From an uncultured Eggerthellaceae bacterium (GTDB lineage: Bacteria > Actinomycetota > Coriobacteriia > Coriobacteriales > Eggerthellaceae): DNA of 64,000 bases. Positions 18,601 through 27,592 of the stretch are shown here, piece by piece (position 1 is the stretch's first letter; every line of letters starts with the position of its first letter). Position numbers and translations under genes: made by a program. The stretch spans positions 1 through 64,000 of the forward strand of contig CAJURZ010000014.1 of the NCBI GenBank assembly GCA_910588905.1, in the 5' to 3' direction. Below the pieces are notes generated by a model. That model was not told the origin of the DNA. It did not search any database and was given only the letters and a program-made list of their open reading frames with translations.

Positions 18601-18678
18601 CTTCGCGCTCCCTTTCGTGATTTATGCAGTGCCCTCATTGTATTCGCTCAACGCCCTCTCCAAGGGCTGAATGGGCTG

Positions 18679-20070
18679 TCATTTCCGATGAGCCAAGGTC
18701 CATCCGTCATACACGCTCTCCCGGGCTCGCGCCACTGCGAGGGCATCGTCAGGAACATCCTTCGTGATGACAGAACCCGCCCCTACGGTCACGTTCGCTC
18801 CGATGTTCACCGGCGCCACCATCATGGTGTCGGAGCCGATGAACGTGCCATCCCCGATGACCGTGGCATGCTTTTGCTTGCCATCGTAATTGCAGGTGAT
18901 GGAACCAGCACCGATGTTCACCCCTTCGCCGATGGTGGTATCCCCTATGTAGGAGAGGTGCGGCACCTTGGAGCCGGGACCCACGGTGGATTTCTTGATC
19001 TCCACATGGGTGCCCGCCTTAGCTCCCTCCATGAGGTGCGCCCCCGGCCGCAGATAAGCCCGCGGACCCGTGGTGGCTCCATCGTCTATCCGCGCCTCGT
19101 AGGAGATGGTCTCATCCACAACGCATCCCTGTCCTACGTGGGTATCCACCAAGCGCGTATCCGGACCGATGACGGAGTCCTCTCCCACGGACGTGCAGCC
19201 CATGAGCGTCACATTCTGGAGGAGCGTGACATCCCTCTCAAGGGTGACGTCCGGGCCGATCCAGACCAGGTCCGGTGCCAACATAGTGACACCTGCCTCC
19301 ATATGGGCGCGATTGATGCGCTGCTGCATGGCGCGAGTGGCTTCCGCCAGCTGCACCCGGGAGTTCACCCCGGCGCATTCTTGGGGATCATCCGTGGTCA
19401 GCGCCACGACCTTCTCCCCCGCTTCGCGCAGAAGCGCCACCACATCCGTTATGTAGTACTCCCCTTGGGCATTGTCATTGGTCACCTGTGAGAGACAGCT
19501 GCGCAGCTGGGCGGCATCGAAGCAGTAGAACCCGGAATTGCATTCGCAGACCTGAGCCTCCTGGGGACTGGCATCCTTCTGCTCCACGATGGCCACCACC
19601 GGCCCTTGGGGAAGGTCTGCCTCAAAGGAGTCCTCACGGATGATGCGCCCGTAGCCGAAGGGGTCCTCCATCCGGAAGGTGAGCACCACAGCGGCGGCAT
19701 CTTCCTGGATGCGGGTTTCCATGAGGTGGTGGATGGTCTCAGGGGTGAGCAAGGGACAGTCTCCGTAGACCAAGACGACGCTGCCTTCGAAAGCGGAGAG
19801 CGCCTCTGTCTCCATGGCCGCCTTGGCAGCATCCGCCGTTCCGAGCTTCTGCTGTTGGATGGCCACATTCGCCTCACCGGAGACCACTGCCTGCACCCGG
19901 TCATCCTCAGGCCCCACCACCACGGTGACGTCCTGGATGCCCGCCTCCTTGAGGGCCGCTATGGGCCACATCACCAGCGGACGCCCCAGTATCTCGTGGA
20001 TGACCTTCGGCTTCTTGGATCTCATGCGGGTCCCGGCTCCGGCCGCCAAGACGATGCCTGCACAGTTCAT
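18679..20070 (-). CDS. glmU: Bifunctional GlmU (GlcNAc-1-P uridyltransferase / GlcN-1-P acetyltransferase)
   Basis: Makes UDP-GlcNAc for peptidoglycan and teichoic precursors. 463 aa. N-terminal nucleotidyltransferase with LAAGAGTRMRSKKPKVIHE and YGDCPLL (metal Asp); C-terminal left-handed beta helix with hexapeptide repeats from about 250, including YLRPGAHL, the acetyl-CoA region GEGVNIGAGSITCNYDG and the PVNIGANVTVGAG stretch. The N-terminal uridyltransferase residues are all standard. First gene of glmU-prs-pth-yigZ. Confidence 0.97.
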   Translation of the reverse strand: MNCAGIVLAAGAGTRMRSKKPKVIHEILGRPLVMWPIAALKEAGIQDVTVVVGPEDDRVQAVVSGEANVAIQQQKLGTADAAKAAMETEALSAFEGSVVLVYGDCPLLTPETIHHLMETRIQEDAAAVVLTFRMEDPFGYGRIIREDSFEADLPQGPVVAIVEQKDASPQEAQVCECNSGFYCFDAAQLRSCLSQVTNDNAQGEYYITDVVALLREAGEKVVALTTDDPQECAGVNSRVQLAEATRAMQQRINRAHMEAGVTMLAPDLVWIGPDVTLERDVTLLQNVTLMGCTSVGEDSVIGPDTRLVDTHVGQGCVVDETISYEARIDDGATTGPRAYLRPGAHLMEGAKAGTHVEIKKSTVGPGSKVPHLSYIGDTTIGEGVNIGAGSITCNYDGKQKHATVIGDGTFIGSDTMMVAPVNIGANVTVGAGSVITKDVPDDALAVARARESVYDGWTLAHRK

Positions 20071-20157
20071 AGATGCTCCTCCTCAGGATGTGGTGATCCC
20101 TGTGAGGATATTATTCCACAATCCGCAGGCCCCTTCTTCCGCCCTTGTCCCCAACGC

Positions 20158-22395
20158 TCATGAGAAGCGCTTGAGCAGGAGCGAATTGCAGACGACGGTG
20201 ACGCTGGAAAGCGCCATGGCAGCTCCCGCCAGAGCAGGAGCCAGGATGCCCACAGCCGCCAGGGGGATAATGATGCAGTTGTAGATGAGCGCCCAGAACA
20301 GGTTCTGCTTTATCTTGCGCATGGTGGCCTTGGAGAGCCGCAGGGCTGTGACCATATCCAAGAGCCTATCGTGCATGAGCACCACCTGGCCTGCCTCCAG
20401 GGCCACATCGGTCCCACTAGCCATGGCGATACCCACATCCGCCGCCGCCAGAGCAGGGGCATCGTTGATGCCGTCTCCCACGAAGGCGATGACGCTCTCT
20501 CCTGCCGCCTGCTTCACCTCTTCTACGATAGCGGCCTTCTGGATGGGCTTCACCCCTGAGAAGATGTGATCCTGAGGGATGCCCACGTCCGCTGCCACTG
20601 CCTCTGCTGTAGCTTGGGCGTCTCCGGTCACCATGAAGCAGCTCACCCCGTGGGCCTCCGTCAGCTGGGCGATGGCGTGGGCAGCATCCGGCTTGGGTTC
20701 GTCTCGGAACTTGAAGCTCCCTACATCCTTGCCGTCCACGAGGACCCGGGAGCCCACGAAGACCTCATGACCTGCCACCACACCACGCACCCCTTCGCCC
20801 ACCTGGGCTTCGAAGCCCTGGACAGGAGGCAGCTCGGAGATGCCCTGGGCTTCCCCGTAGGCCACCACGGCCCGGGCCAGGGGATGTTCGCTCTTCGCTT
20901 CCAAAGCCACAGCCAAGGGCAGGTACCCTTCGGGCACAGTGCAGCTCACCACCTGGGGTGCTCCCCGGGTGATGGTGCCTGTCTTGTCGAAGACGGCGCC
21001 GGTGAGCCGACACAGGCGCTCGAGCACTTCGCCATCCTTGATGAGGATGCCCAACTGAGCCCCTTTGCCCATGCCCACCATGAGAGCCGTGGGGGTAGCC
21101 AGGCCGAGCGCACAGGGACAGGCCACCACGATGACCGCGATGGCGGGCAGAACGGCCTGGGCCAGCACCTCGCCCCAGGGCAGCGGTACGTTCGATACCA
21201 GTGCAGGGACGACGAATGCCCACAGGCAGAAGGTGAGCAGGGCCACCCCGAGGATGACCGGGACGAAGATGGACGCGATCTTGTCTGCCAGCCGCTGGAT
21301 GGGCGCTTTGCTCCCTTGGGCGTCCTCCACCGCCCGCACGATGCGGGCCAGGGTGGAATCAGCTCCCACCCGCTGAGCCCGAACGATGAGGGATCCAGTG
21401 GTGTTCACGGTGCCACCCACCACCTCTGTTCCCGGCCCCTTGAGGACAGGAAGCGGCTCTCCCGTGAGCATGGATTCGTCCACCTCTGACGACCCTTCCA
21501 CCACGACGCCGTCCACCGGCACCTTCTCGCCGGGATGCACGAGCACCTCATCCCTCGCCATCACTTGAGCCAGAGGCACCTCTTCGGCCTGACCTCCGCG
21601 CAGGACCGTGGCCGTAGGCGGTGTCAGATTCATGAGCCCCTCGATGGCTTGATTGGTGGCTCCCTTCGCCCGGGTTTCCAAGATCTTGCCCAGCAAGACG
21701 AAGGTGATCAGCATGGCACAGGTCTCGTAATAGGGCATCCCCTCATTGATGACCATGGCCGCATGCCCCGTCCAGTCTCCGGTGATGACAGGCAGGAAGG
21801 TGATGTAGAGCGAGAAGAGGAAGGCGATGGAGGTTCCCAAGGCCACCAGTACGTCCATGTTCGCGCTACCGCTCTTGAGGGAGGCGAAGGCGCCCTTATA
21901 GAAGCGCGCACCGCAGCCGAACTGAACGGGGATGGTCAATGCCATCAGGACCAGAGAGCCCACGAACATGGCTTGGACATGGGTGGGGTCAGGTACGAAG
22001 AGGCCTGCCAGAGCGCTCCCGAGGCCCATGTGCCAGCCAGGTACCATGCCCAAGCAGACGATGAGCAGCGTGAGGGCCAAGGAGAGAGCGAACACGGATG
22101 CGTCATGCTTGACCCGAGCCGCTTCCCGGGTTCGGCGCCCTTCATCCACCAAGGGGGCGTTCTCAGGGATGACCTCAGCAGTGAAGGAGAGATCATCGAA
22201 GACGCGGAGCATGTCATCCACTGAAGCCTGGGACGGGTCGAAGGTGACCTGGCCGGTATTGTTCGCCAGGTTCACTGCTACATCCAGAACACCCGGCGTT
22301 TCCCGATAATGCTTCTCGATATTGGCAGCGCAGTTGGCACAATGCATGCCATCTATGGCCAACCGCAAGGTCTGCCGTTCCCGACCGTCTTCCAT
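20158..22395 (-). CDS. copA: Copper-exporting P1B-type ATPase
   Basis: Heavy-metal P-type ATPase, 745 aa, exporting Cu(I) from the cytosol. One N-terminal HMA domain with GMHCANCA (Cys19, Cys22), eight hydrophobic segments, actuator TGEP, the membrane CPC motif (ACPCALGLATP), phosphorylation site DKTGTIT and hinge GDGINDAPALA. CPC plus the transmembrane Asn/Tyr pattern favours copper over zinc/cadmium. No chaperone CopZ or CsoR/CueR gene is adjacent. The promoter region (22433-22462) contains an AT-rich palindrome that looks like an ArsR/SmtB-type operator. Confidence 0.92.
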   Translation of the reverse strand: MEDGRERQTLRLAIDGMHCANCAANIEKHYRETPGVLDVAVNLANNTGQVTFDPSQASVDDMLRVFDDLSFTAEVIPENAPLVDEGRRTREAARVKHDASVFALSLALTLLIVCLGMVPGWHMGLGSALAGLFVPDPTHVQAMFVGSLVLMALTIPVQFGCGARFYKGAFASLKSGSANMDVLVALGTSIAFLFSLYITFLPVITGDWTGHAAMVINEGMPYYETCAMLITFVLLGKILETRAKGATNQAIEGLMNLTPPTATVLRGGQAEEVPLAQVMARDEVLVHPGEKVPVDGVVVEGSSEVDESMLTGEPLPVLKGPGTEVVGGTVNTTGSLIVRAQRVGADSTLARIVRAVEDAQGSKAPIQRLADKIASIFVPVILGVALLTFCLWAFVVPALVSNVPLPWGEVLAQAVLPAIAVIVVACPCALGLATPTALMVGMGKGAQLGILIKDGEVLERLCRLTGAVFDKTGTITRGAPQVVSCTVPEGYLPLAVALEAKSEHPLARAVVAYGEAQGISELPPVQGFEAQVGEGVRGVVAGHEVFVGSRVLVDGKDVGSFKFRDEPKPDAAHAIAQLTEAHGVSCFMVTGDAQATAEAVAADVGIPQDHIFSGVKPIQKAAIVEEVKQAAGESVIAFVGDGINDAPALAAADVGIAMASGTDVALEAGQVVLMHDRLLDMVTALRLSKATMRKIKQNLFWALIYNCIIIPLAAVGILAPALAGAAMALSSVTVVCNSLLLKRFS

Positions 22396-22432
22396 CCGAA
22401 CCTCGCTTGCCTTGTATTATCCTTGACTGCGG

Positions 22433-22462
22433 AGTATAACACATGAATATATGCTCATATAT
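22433..22462. promoter_or_regulatory. copA/folC divergent promoter with ArsR-like palindrome
   Basis: On the minus strand TATACT (22438-22433) is a good -10 for copA. Upstream of it, 22447-22462 is a perfect 7-2-7 palindrome (ATATATG-CT-CATATAT), and 22443-22458 fits ATGA-N2-ATAT-N2-TCAT, the pattern of ArsR/SmtB-family metal-sensor sites. It covers the copA -35 position. A TTGACT at 22423-22428 facing the other way could serve folC. Confidence 0.5.
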
Positions 22463-22470
22463 GATATGTG

Positions 22471-23814
22471 ATGTCATTTCAAGAATGCACGGTGTCGATG
22501 CCCGATCAGATGCTACCCTTGTCACCTATGACGTTCGACCCCGTTGCATACATCAATGCACCCCGCTGGCAACAGGTGAGCCTGGGCCTTGAGCGCACGC
22601 GGCTCCTCCTGGATGAGCTGGGCAACCCCGAGCAACAGCTCAGATTCATCCATGTAGCCGGGACCAACGGAAAGGGTTCCACCTGCGCCTACTTGAATGC
22701 CATCTGCCAAGCAGCGGGCCTGCGCACCGGGCTCTTCACCAGCCCCTATATAGAGCGCTTCGAGGAGCGCATTCGCGTGAATGACTCCGAGATAGCCAGT
22801 GAGGACCTGCTCCGGTGCACCCTGGCGGTGAAGGAAGCCGCTGAGATGGTGGAAGCTGCTACAGGTGAGCACCCCACGGAATTCGAGCTGATGTGCACCG
22901 TAGCCTTGCTGCACTTCGCTCAGCAGCGATGCGATATCTGCATCATGGAGGTGGGCCTGGGAGGGCGACTGGATTCCACCAACGTGATAACCCCTGAGGT
23001 CAGCATCATCACGCGGATAGGCTTCGACCATACGGACATCTTGGGTGACACGCTGGATGAGATAACCGCCGAGAAGGCGGGCATCATCAAGCACGGCATC
23101 CCTTGCGTCACCTGCGAGCAAGAGCCAGTGGTCCAGGAGGTCATCAAGGATACCTGCGAAGAGGAGCAGAGCCCCCTCACGGTGGTGCATGCGAAGGATA
23201 TCTGCTCCATCGGACTGAACGGCTATGACATCCGCGGCTTCGCCTACCGGGGCGAAGGGTTCGCCACCCGTCTTCTGGGCTCCTATCAGCCCGAAAACGC
23301 CTGCCTTGCCATCGAAGGCGCACGCACCCTTCGCGAACGGGGATGGGACATACCCCCCACGGCGGTGAAGGAAGGGGTATTGAAAGCCGTTTGGCCAGGA
23401 AGGCTCGAGGTGATGTCCCGAACGCCTTTGGTGATCATCGACGGGGCCCATAACCCTGACGGCGCGGAGCTCTTGGCGCGCACCCTAGAGGAGTTCAAGC
23501 CCAAGAAGCCGCCTGTATATGTGATTGGCGTCCTCCAGGATAAGGATGTGGAGGGGATCCTCAAGCCCCATATCCAGAAGGGCGCACGTTACCTCACCTA
23601 TGCCCCGCGCAACCCCCGGGCGCTGAAGGCGGGATACCTGGCCTTCCGGATCAATGTCCTGGATTCAGAGGCGGATGTCACCGCCTACGCTACAGCCGAG
23701 GAGGCCGTACAGCACGCCTTAGAAGAAGCAGCTCCCGAAAGCCCTATCGTGGCCTTCGGGAGCTTGTATTCCATAGCGGATGTGAAGCAGGCTCTTAGGA
23801 GTTGTCTGGGGTGA
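22471..23814 (+). CDS. folC: Bifunctional folylpolyglutamate/dihydrofolate synthase
   Basis: Adds glutamate to dihydropteroate and to reduced folates. About 447 aa. Motifs: P-loop AGTNGKGST near residue 67, LFTSPYIERFEERI, GLGGRLDSTNV and the Mur-ligase-like DGAHNPDG in the C-terminal domain. The start is uncertain: the ATG at 22471 has no ribosome site and lies on the edge of the copA operator, while the homology-supported region begins near the ATG at 22528 (MTFDPVAYINAP), also without a clear site. It overlaps the convergent hpf gene by 20 bases at the 3' end. Confidence 0.9.
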   Translation: MSFQECTVSMPDQMLPLSPMTFDPVAYINAPRWQQVSLGLERTRLLLDELGNPEQQLRFIHVAGTNGKGSTCAYLNAICQAAGLRTGLFTSPYIERFEERIRVNDSEIASEDLLRCTLAVKEAAEMVEAATGEHPTEFELMCTVALLHFAQQRCDICIMEVGLGGRLDSTNVITPEVSIITRIGFDHTDILGDTLDEITAEKAGIIKHGIPCVTCEQEPVVQEVIKDTCEEEQSPLTVVHAKDICSIGLNGYDIRGFAYRGEGFATRLLGSYQPENACLAIEGARTLRERGWDIPPTAVKEGVLKAVWPGRLEVMSRTPLVIIDGAHNPDGAELLARTLEEFKPKKPPVYVIGVLQDKDVEGILKPHIQKGARYLTYAPRNPRALKAGYLAFRINVLDSEADVTAYATAEEAVQHALEEAAPESPIVAFGSLYSIADVKQALRSCLG

Positions 23815-24379
23815 GTAGACCGTAGGAGCCGTCACCACGCCGATAGAGAACGTGGACATCCCCTGAGTCCCGATCGGTGTAGACGAAGAAATCATGACCG
23901 ATGAGGTCTATCTCGATCATGGCTTCCTCTTCGGTCATGGGCGTGTAGGTGATCTTCTTGCGACGCACGATCTCATCTTCAGAGAGCTCTTCCATGAGCT
24001 TGTCCAGATCGAGCTCTGATTCCGAGTGAGCATCCTCGTGCTGGAACTCCACCGCTTTCTCGTTCTTCTTGGTGCGCTTGGCATGGACGCGAGTCTTGAA
24101 TTTGCGCAGCTGACGGGCTATCTTCGCTGCAGCCACATCTATGGCAGCGAACATATCCTCTTCGCTCTCCTCCACACGAGCCACATGGCCCGGCATGATC
24201 ACCGTGACCTCGCAGACAGCAGCATGCTGGATGGACTTGTTCTTCTCGCGATAGAGGACGATCTCACAGGCAATGGCGCCTACTTCGAGCTGGGTCACGG
24301 TCTTGCCGATCTTGTCTTCCGCATAGCTCCTCAGAGAATCGCTCACGGGCATCTTACGACCGGAAACGGTGATATCCAT
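23795..24379 (-). CDS. hpf: Ribosome hibernation-promoting factor, long form
   Basis: Long HPF/RaiA (194 aa), which dimerises 70S ribosomes into inactive 100S particles in starvation. N-terminal domain residues 1-100 with the basic strand (RQLRKFKTRVHAKR) that enters the decoding site; an acidic linker (about 115-140); C-terminal dimerisation domain with VRRKKITYTPMTEEEA and HDFFVYTDRDSG. AAAGGTGG precedes the ATG. Its promoter has TATTAT and an adjacent palindrome. The 3' end overlaps folC in antisense by 20 bases. Confidence 0.95.
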   Translation of the reverse strand: MDITVSGRKMPVSDSLRSYAEDKIGKTVTQLEVGAIACEIVLYREKNKSIQHAAVCEVTVIMPGHVARVEESEEDMFAAIDVAAAKIARQLRKFKTRVHAKRTKKNEKAVEFQHEDAHSESELDLDKLMEELSEDEIVRRKKITYTPMTEEEAMIEIDLIGHDFFVYTDRDSGDVHVLYRRGDGSYGLLTPDNS

Positions 24380-24405
24380 ATCTTCGCCACCTTTTCTCGA
24401 TTCGG

Positions 24406-24426
24406 ATAATACCTATCCAAGGATAG
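24406..24426 (-). promoter_or_regulatory. hpf promoter -10 with adjacent inverted repeat
   Basis: Minus-strand TATTAT (24411-24406) lies 27 bases upstream of the hpf ATG. One base upstream of it is CTATCC-TT-GGATAG (24413-24426), a 6-2-6 palindrome in the -10/-35 spacer. No convincing -35 is present, so a regulator binding in the spacer is plausible. Confidence 0.4.
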
Positions 24427-24460
24427 CGCATGCATCCCAGATGAGCCTTTGCCTTGGCGT

Positions 24461-24479
24461 AACGATAACAAAACGATAA
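24461..24479 (+). promoter_or_regulatory. Direct repeats upstream of nhaA
   Basis: AACGATAA occurs twice (24461-24468 and 24472-24479), exactly 11 bp apart, about 67 bases before the nhaA start. One-helical-turn spacing of direct repeats is typical for response-regulator binding sites. No regulator is identified. Confidence 0.35.
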
Positions 24480-24545
24480 TTCGAACGGTCAGATTTCCCC
24501 AGTGCACTAATATCCAATCCCAAGCTATAGGCAGATGGAGATGAT

Positions 24546-26006
24546 ATGAGCACAGATGACTTGGATCAGACGTCCCAGCCAAAGGGCACTGAGGAGAGCG
24601 GACCTGCCTGCGAGGTGCGGGAGGTAAGCCCCATCACGCCCCCCACTCCCGCTAACCCAGACCCTCACGGCATCTACATAGACGAGGTGCAGGGGCACAA
24701 CCGACGCATCCGGAAGCTCATCAGCTTCACCCATTCCTCCACCCGGGCCGCAGGCATAATGCTGCTCGCTGCTATCGCAGCGCTCATCATCGCCAACACC
24801 GATGCCTACCAGAGCTTCCTGGATATCTGGGACATCCATGTGATACTAGGGGTAGGCAGCTTCCACGGAGAGATGTCCCTTGCGCATATCATCAATGACA
24901 TCTTGATGGCTATCTTCTTCTTGCTGGTAGGCCTTGAGATCAAGTACGAGATGACGGTGGGAGAGCTGACGAATATCCGTCAAGCGGCTCTGCCCATCTT
25001 GGGAGCCCTCGGTGGCGTAGCAGCCCCCATCTTGATCTATCTGGCCTTCAATGGAGGCGATCCCTTGACAGCCGGGGGCTGGGGCGTTCCCACGGCAACG
25101 GACATCGCCTTCGCCTTGGGCATCCTGGCGCTTCTGGGCAGCAGGGTCCCGGGAGGGGTTCGCGTGTTCCTCTCCACCCTGGCTGTAGCCGACGACATCA
25201 TCGCCATCCTGGTCATCGCCATCTTCTATGGGAGCAGTCCTGATGTCCTCTGGCTGGGAGCAGCCCTGTTGGTGCTCATCGTCCTCATCGGGATCAACCG
25301 GGCCCACGTGTACTCATTGGTGCCCTACATGCTGCTGGGTTGCGTGCTCTGGTTCTGCGTCTTCATGTCTGGCATCCATTCCACCATCGCCGGAGTGCTG
25401 CTCGCCTTCGTCATCCCCTCCGGCAGCCGCATCCATATGAAGAACTTCTTGCGTTGGTCAGACGAGCGCGTGCAACTGGCAGAGACCTACCACGACGAGG
25501 AAGCACCGCTCATCTCCCAGAAGAAGTATCTGAACACCGTTTCCAGCCTGTCGAATGTCTCTCGTCAGGTGGTGCCGCCGGCCGTGCGCCTTGAGCACAA
25601 GCTCTACCCCTGGGTATACTTCCTCATCTTGCCCTTGTTCGCGCTCACCAACGCCGATGTCTCATTTGCGGGCAGCAACGTGACAGGGTTGCTCACCAGC
25701 AACGTGGTCCTGGGCGTCTTCTTCGGATTGGTGCTGGGCAAGCCCGTGGGCATCATGGCCTTGAGCTGGCTTTGCGTGAAGCTGAAGATAGCGAAACTCC
25801 CTGAGAACGTCACCTGGAAGCACATGCTAGGTGCCTCCATCCTAGGTGGCGTCGGGTTCACCATGGCCATCTTCGTGGCGAACCTCGCCTACACGGATGC
25901 GCTGTTCATCACCCAAGCGAAGCTGGCCATCCTACTAGCCTCTCTGGTGGCAGGCATCCTCGGGTTCGTAGTGCTGCTCATCCAAGCGAGGAAGGATGCC
26001 CGCTGA
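24546..26006 (+). CDS. nhaA: Na+/H+ antiporter NhaA
   Basis: Membrane antiporter for pH and sodium homeostasis. 486 aa, about 100 longer than E. coli NhaA because of a roughly 60-residue hydrophilic Pro/Asp-rich N-terminus and a cytoplasmic loop around residues 300-340. The essential aspartate pair is Asp216-Asp217 in VADDIIAIL, and the assembly motif TATDIAFALGILALLG is intact. GGAG lies five bases from the ATG. Single gene, with direct repeats in its upstream region. Confidence 0.95.
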   Translation: MSTDDLDQTSQPKGTEESGPACEVREVSPITPPTPANPDPHGIYIDEVQGHNRRIRKLISFTHSSTRAAGIMLLAAIAALIIANTDAYQSFLDIWDIHVILGVGSFHGEMSLAHIINDILMAIFFLLVGLEIKYEMTVGELTNIRQAALPILGALGGVAAPILIYLAFNGGDPLTAGGWGVPTATDIAFALGILALLGSRVPGGVRVFLSTLAVADDIIAILVIAIFYGSSPDVLWLGAALLVLIVLIGINRAHVYSLVPYMLLGCVLWFCVFMSGIHSTIAGVLLAFVIPSGSRIHMKNFLRWSDERVQLAETYHDEEAPLISQKKYLNTVSSLSNVSRQVVPPAVRLEHKLYPWVYFLILPLFALTNADVSFAGSNVTGLLTSNVVLGVFFGLVLGKPVGIMALSWLCVKLKIAKLPENVTWKHMLGASILGGVGFTMAIFVANLAYTDALFITQAKLAILLASLVAGILGFVVLLIQARKDAR

Positions 26007-26015
26007 CATCCTCTG

Positions 26016-26129
26016 CTAGCGCCAGGGATCCTCTTCGAACCGAGGCTCTTCCTCCCGACGGTCAGAATAGGGATCGTAGCCGTCATCGTCCTCGTTGGGA
26101 GGGCGCTTGAATTCGTCAGCCTCTTCCAT
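26016..26129 (-). CDS. Small acidic hydrophilic protein, function unknown
   Basis: A 37-codon ORF starting at 26129, directly behind a strong GAGGAGG ribosome site six bases away. The site and start lie inside the last codons of rarA (which ends at 26116), so it would be translationally coupled. The product is very rich in Asp, Glu, Arg and Pro, with a DDDGYDPYSD core and an ending FEEDPWR, and has no membrane segment. I do not recognise the family. The strong ribosome site argues that it is made; lack of homology evidence limits confidence. Confidence 0.55.
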   Translation of the reverse strand: MEEADEFKRPPNEDDDGYDPYSDRREEEPRFEEDPWR

Positions 26130-27435
26130 CGGATCCTCCTCTGTCCCGTTTCGTGGCTTCTGTGCGATAGCCTTCCCAGCCGCGCTCACTGGGCTGGTAG
26201 AACGAACCCCTCTCCAGGCCATCAGGCAGATACTGCTGCTCCACCCAACCGCCCGGGTAGTTATGGGGATACTTGTATTCACCATAATCCTCTGAACCGG
26301 GCCTATGGCGGTCGCGGAGATTGTCGGGCACCGAACGAACGGGACCGTTGCGCACCTCAGCATGTGCGTCAAAGATGCCGCAGGCAGCGTTCGACTTCGG
26401 CGCCAGGGCAATATAGGTGGCAGCCTGAGCCAAGATGAGCTGACATTCGGGGTACCCGATGACCTCTGCCGCCTTGAAAGCGGCCTCAGCGATGAGCAGC
26501 GCTTGTGGATCAGCATTGCCCACGTCCTCCGCCGCGCAGATGAAGATGCGTCGGGCGATGAACTTCGGGTCTTCGCCCCCTTCGATCATGCGTGCGAGCC
26601 AATAGAGCACGGCATCTGGATCCGAACCGCGCATGGACTTGATGAAAGCGGATATGACGTCATAGTGCATATCCTTGTTCTTGTCATAAGGGATATTCCG
26701 ATGCGGATTCGCCTTGGCCACCATGGCTTGGGTGAGGATGCCCTCCTCCGTTGCCTTCGCAAGGTCAGCAGCCAACTCAAGGGTGGTGAGCGCATTCCTG
26801 CCATCACCCCCGGAAAGCGTGACAATGGCATGGACGGCATCGTCTTCCAGCTGCACCGCCCCAGCCAGGCCCCGCTCATCTAAGGCGGCCCGGCGGATGA
26901 GGTCCTCCGCTTCCGCGTCAGAAAGAGAGATCAGCTGCACCACGCGCGAACGGGAGATGAGCGCGGAATTCACTTCGAAGAAGGGGTTCTCAGTAGTAGC
27001 TCCGATGAGGATGACCGTGCGGTCCTCCACGGCATGGAGCAGCGCATCCTGCTGGCTGCGATTGAACCGATGGATCTCATCCACGAAGAGGATGGTGCGC
27101 TCTCCTGAGGCGGAAAGGCGCTTATCCGCTTCGGCTATCTCCCGGCGCAGATCCGACACCGTGCCGCCGATGGCAGACACCTCTACGAACCGCGCGTGGG
27201 TGGTCTTCGCGATGACATGGGCGATGGAAGTCTTCCCAGTACCAGCCGGGCCATAGAGGATGACCGAGCTCAGAGTGTCTGATTCGATGGCGCTGCGAAG
27301 CCAGCTATCAGGGCCGATGGCCTCTACCTGGCCGACGATGTCATCCAGCGTCTCTGGCCGCATGCGCACCGCCAAAGGCGATGCCGCAAGGCGGTTGGCA
27401 TCTTCCATCTCTTGGAATAAGGAGTTCGTTTGCAT
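26116..27435 (-). CDS. rarA: Replication-associated recombination protein A (AAA+ ATPase)
   Basis: RarA/MgsA, a clamp-loader-like AAA+ ATPase acting at stalled replication forks, interacting with SSB and DNA ends. 439 aa. Walker A GPAGTGKTSIAHV, Walker B LFVDEIHRFNRSQQD, sensor 1 GATTENPFFEVN, sensor 2 GGDGRNAL and the C-terminal tetramerisation domain with MRGSDPDAVLYWLARM. The last few residues are a charged Gly/Arg/Asp tail encoding the ribosome site of the small downstream ORF. Confidence 0.95.
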   Translation of the reverse strand: MQTNSLFQEMEDANRLAASPLAVRMRPETLDDIVGQVEAIGPDSWLRSAIESDTLSSVILYGPAGTGKTSIAHVIAKTTHARFVEVSAIGGTVSDLRREIAEADKRLSASGERTILFVDEIHRFNRSQQDALLHAVEDRTVILIGATTENPFFEVNSALISRSRVVQLISLSDAEAEDLIRRAALDERGLAGAVQLEDDAVHAIVTLSGGDGRNALTTLELAADLAKATEEGILTQAMVAKANPHRNIPYDKNKDMHYDVISAFIKSMRGSDPDAVLYWLARMIEGGEDPKFIARRIFICAAEDVGNADPQALLIAEAAFKAAEVIGYPECQLILAQAATYIALAPKSNAACGIFDAHAEVRNGPVRSVPDNLRDRHRPGSEDYGEYKYPHNYPGGWVEQQYLPDGLERGSFYQPSERGWEGYRTEATKRDRGGSDGRG

Positions 27436-27510
27436 GGATGCATACTAGCACATCTGTTCGTATAATTCATCCTGCAATATACTCCCAAGCGGGATGCGCG
27501 AAGACTGGGT

Positions 27511-27528
27511 GCAACGACGGGCGGATCC
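27511..27528. repeat. Truncated copy of the GTAGGGG palindromic repeat
   Basis: Seventeen bases here (GCAACGACGGGCGGATC) are identical to 30124-30140, which is the flank and one arm of a complete 9-2-9 palindrome. The second arm is missing. It lies between rarA and the HxlR gene. Confidence 0.6.
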
Positions 27529-27592
27529 AAGACCTCGCGTCCATGTTCGGACGACCCGCCAACTGATGGCATCATCCCCCTCCTGCGTCATC

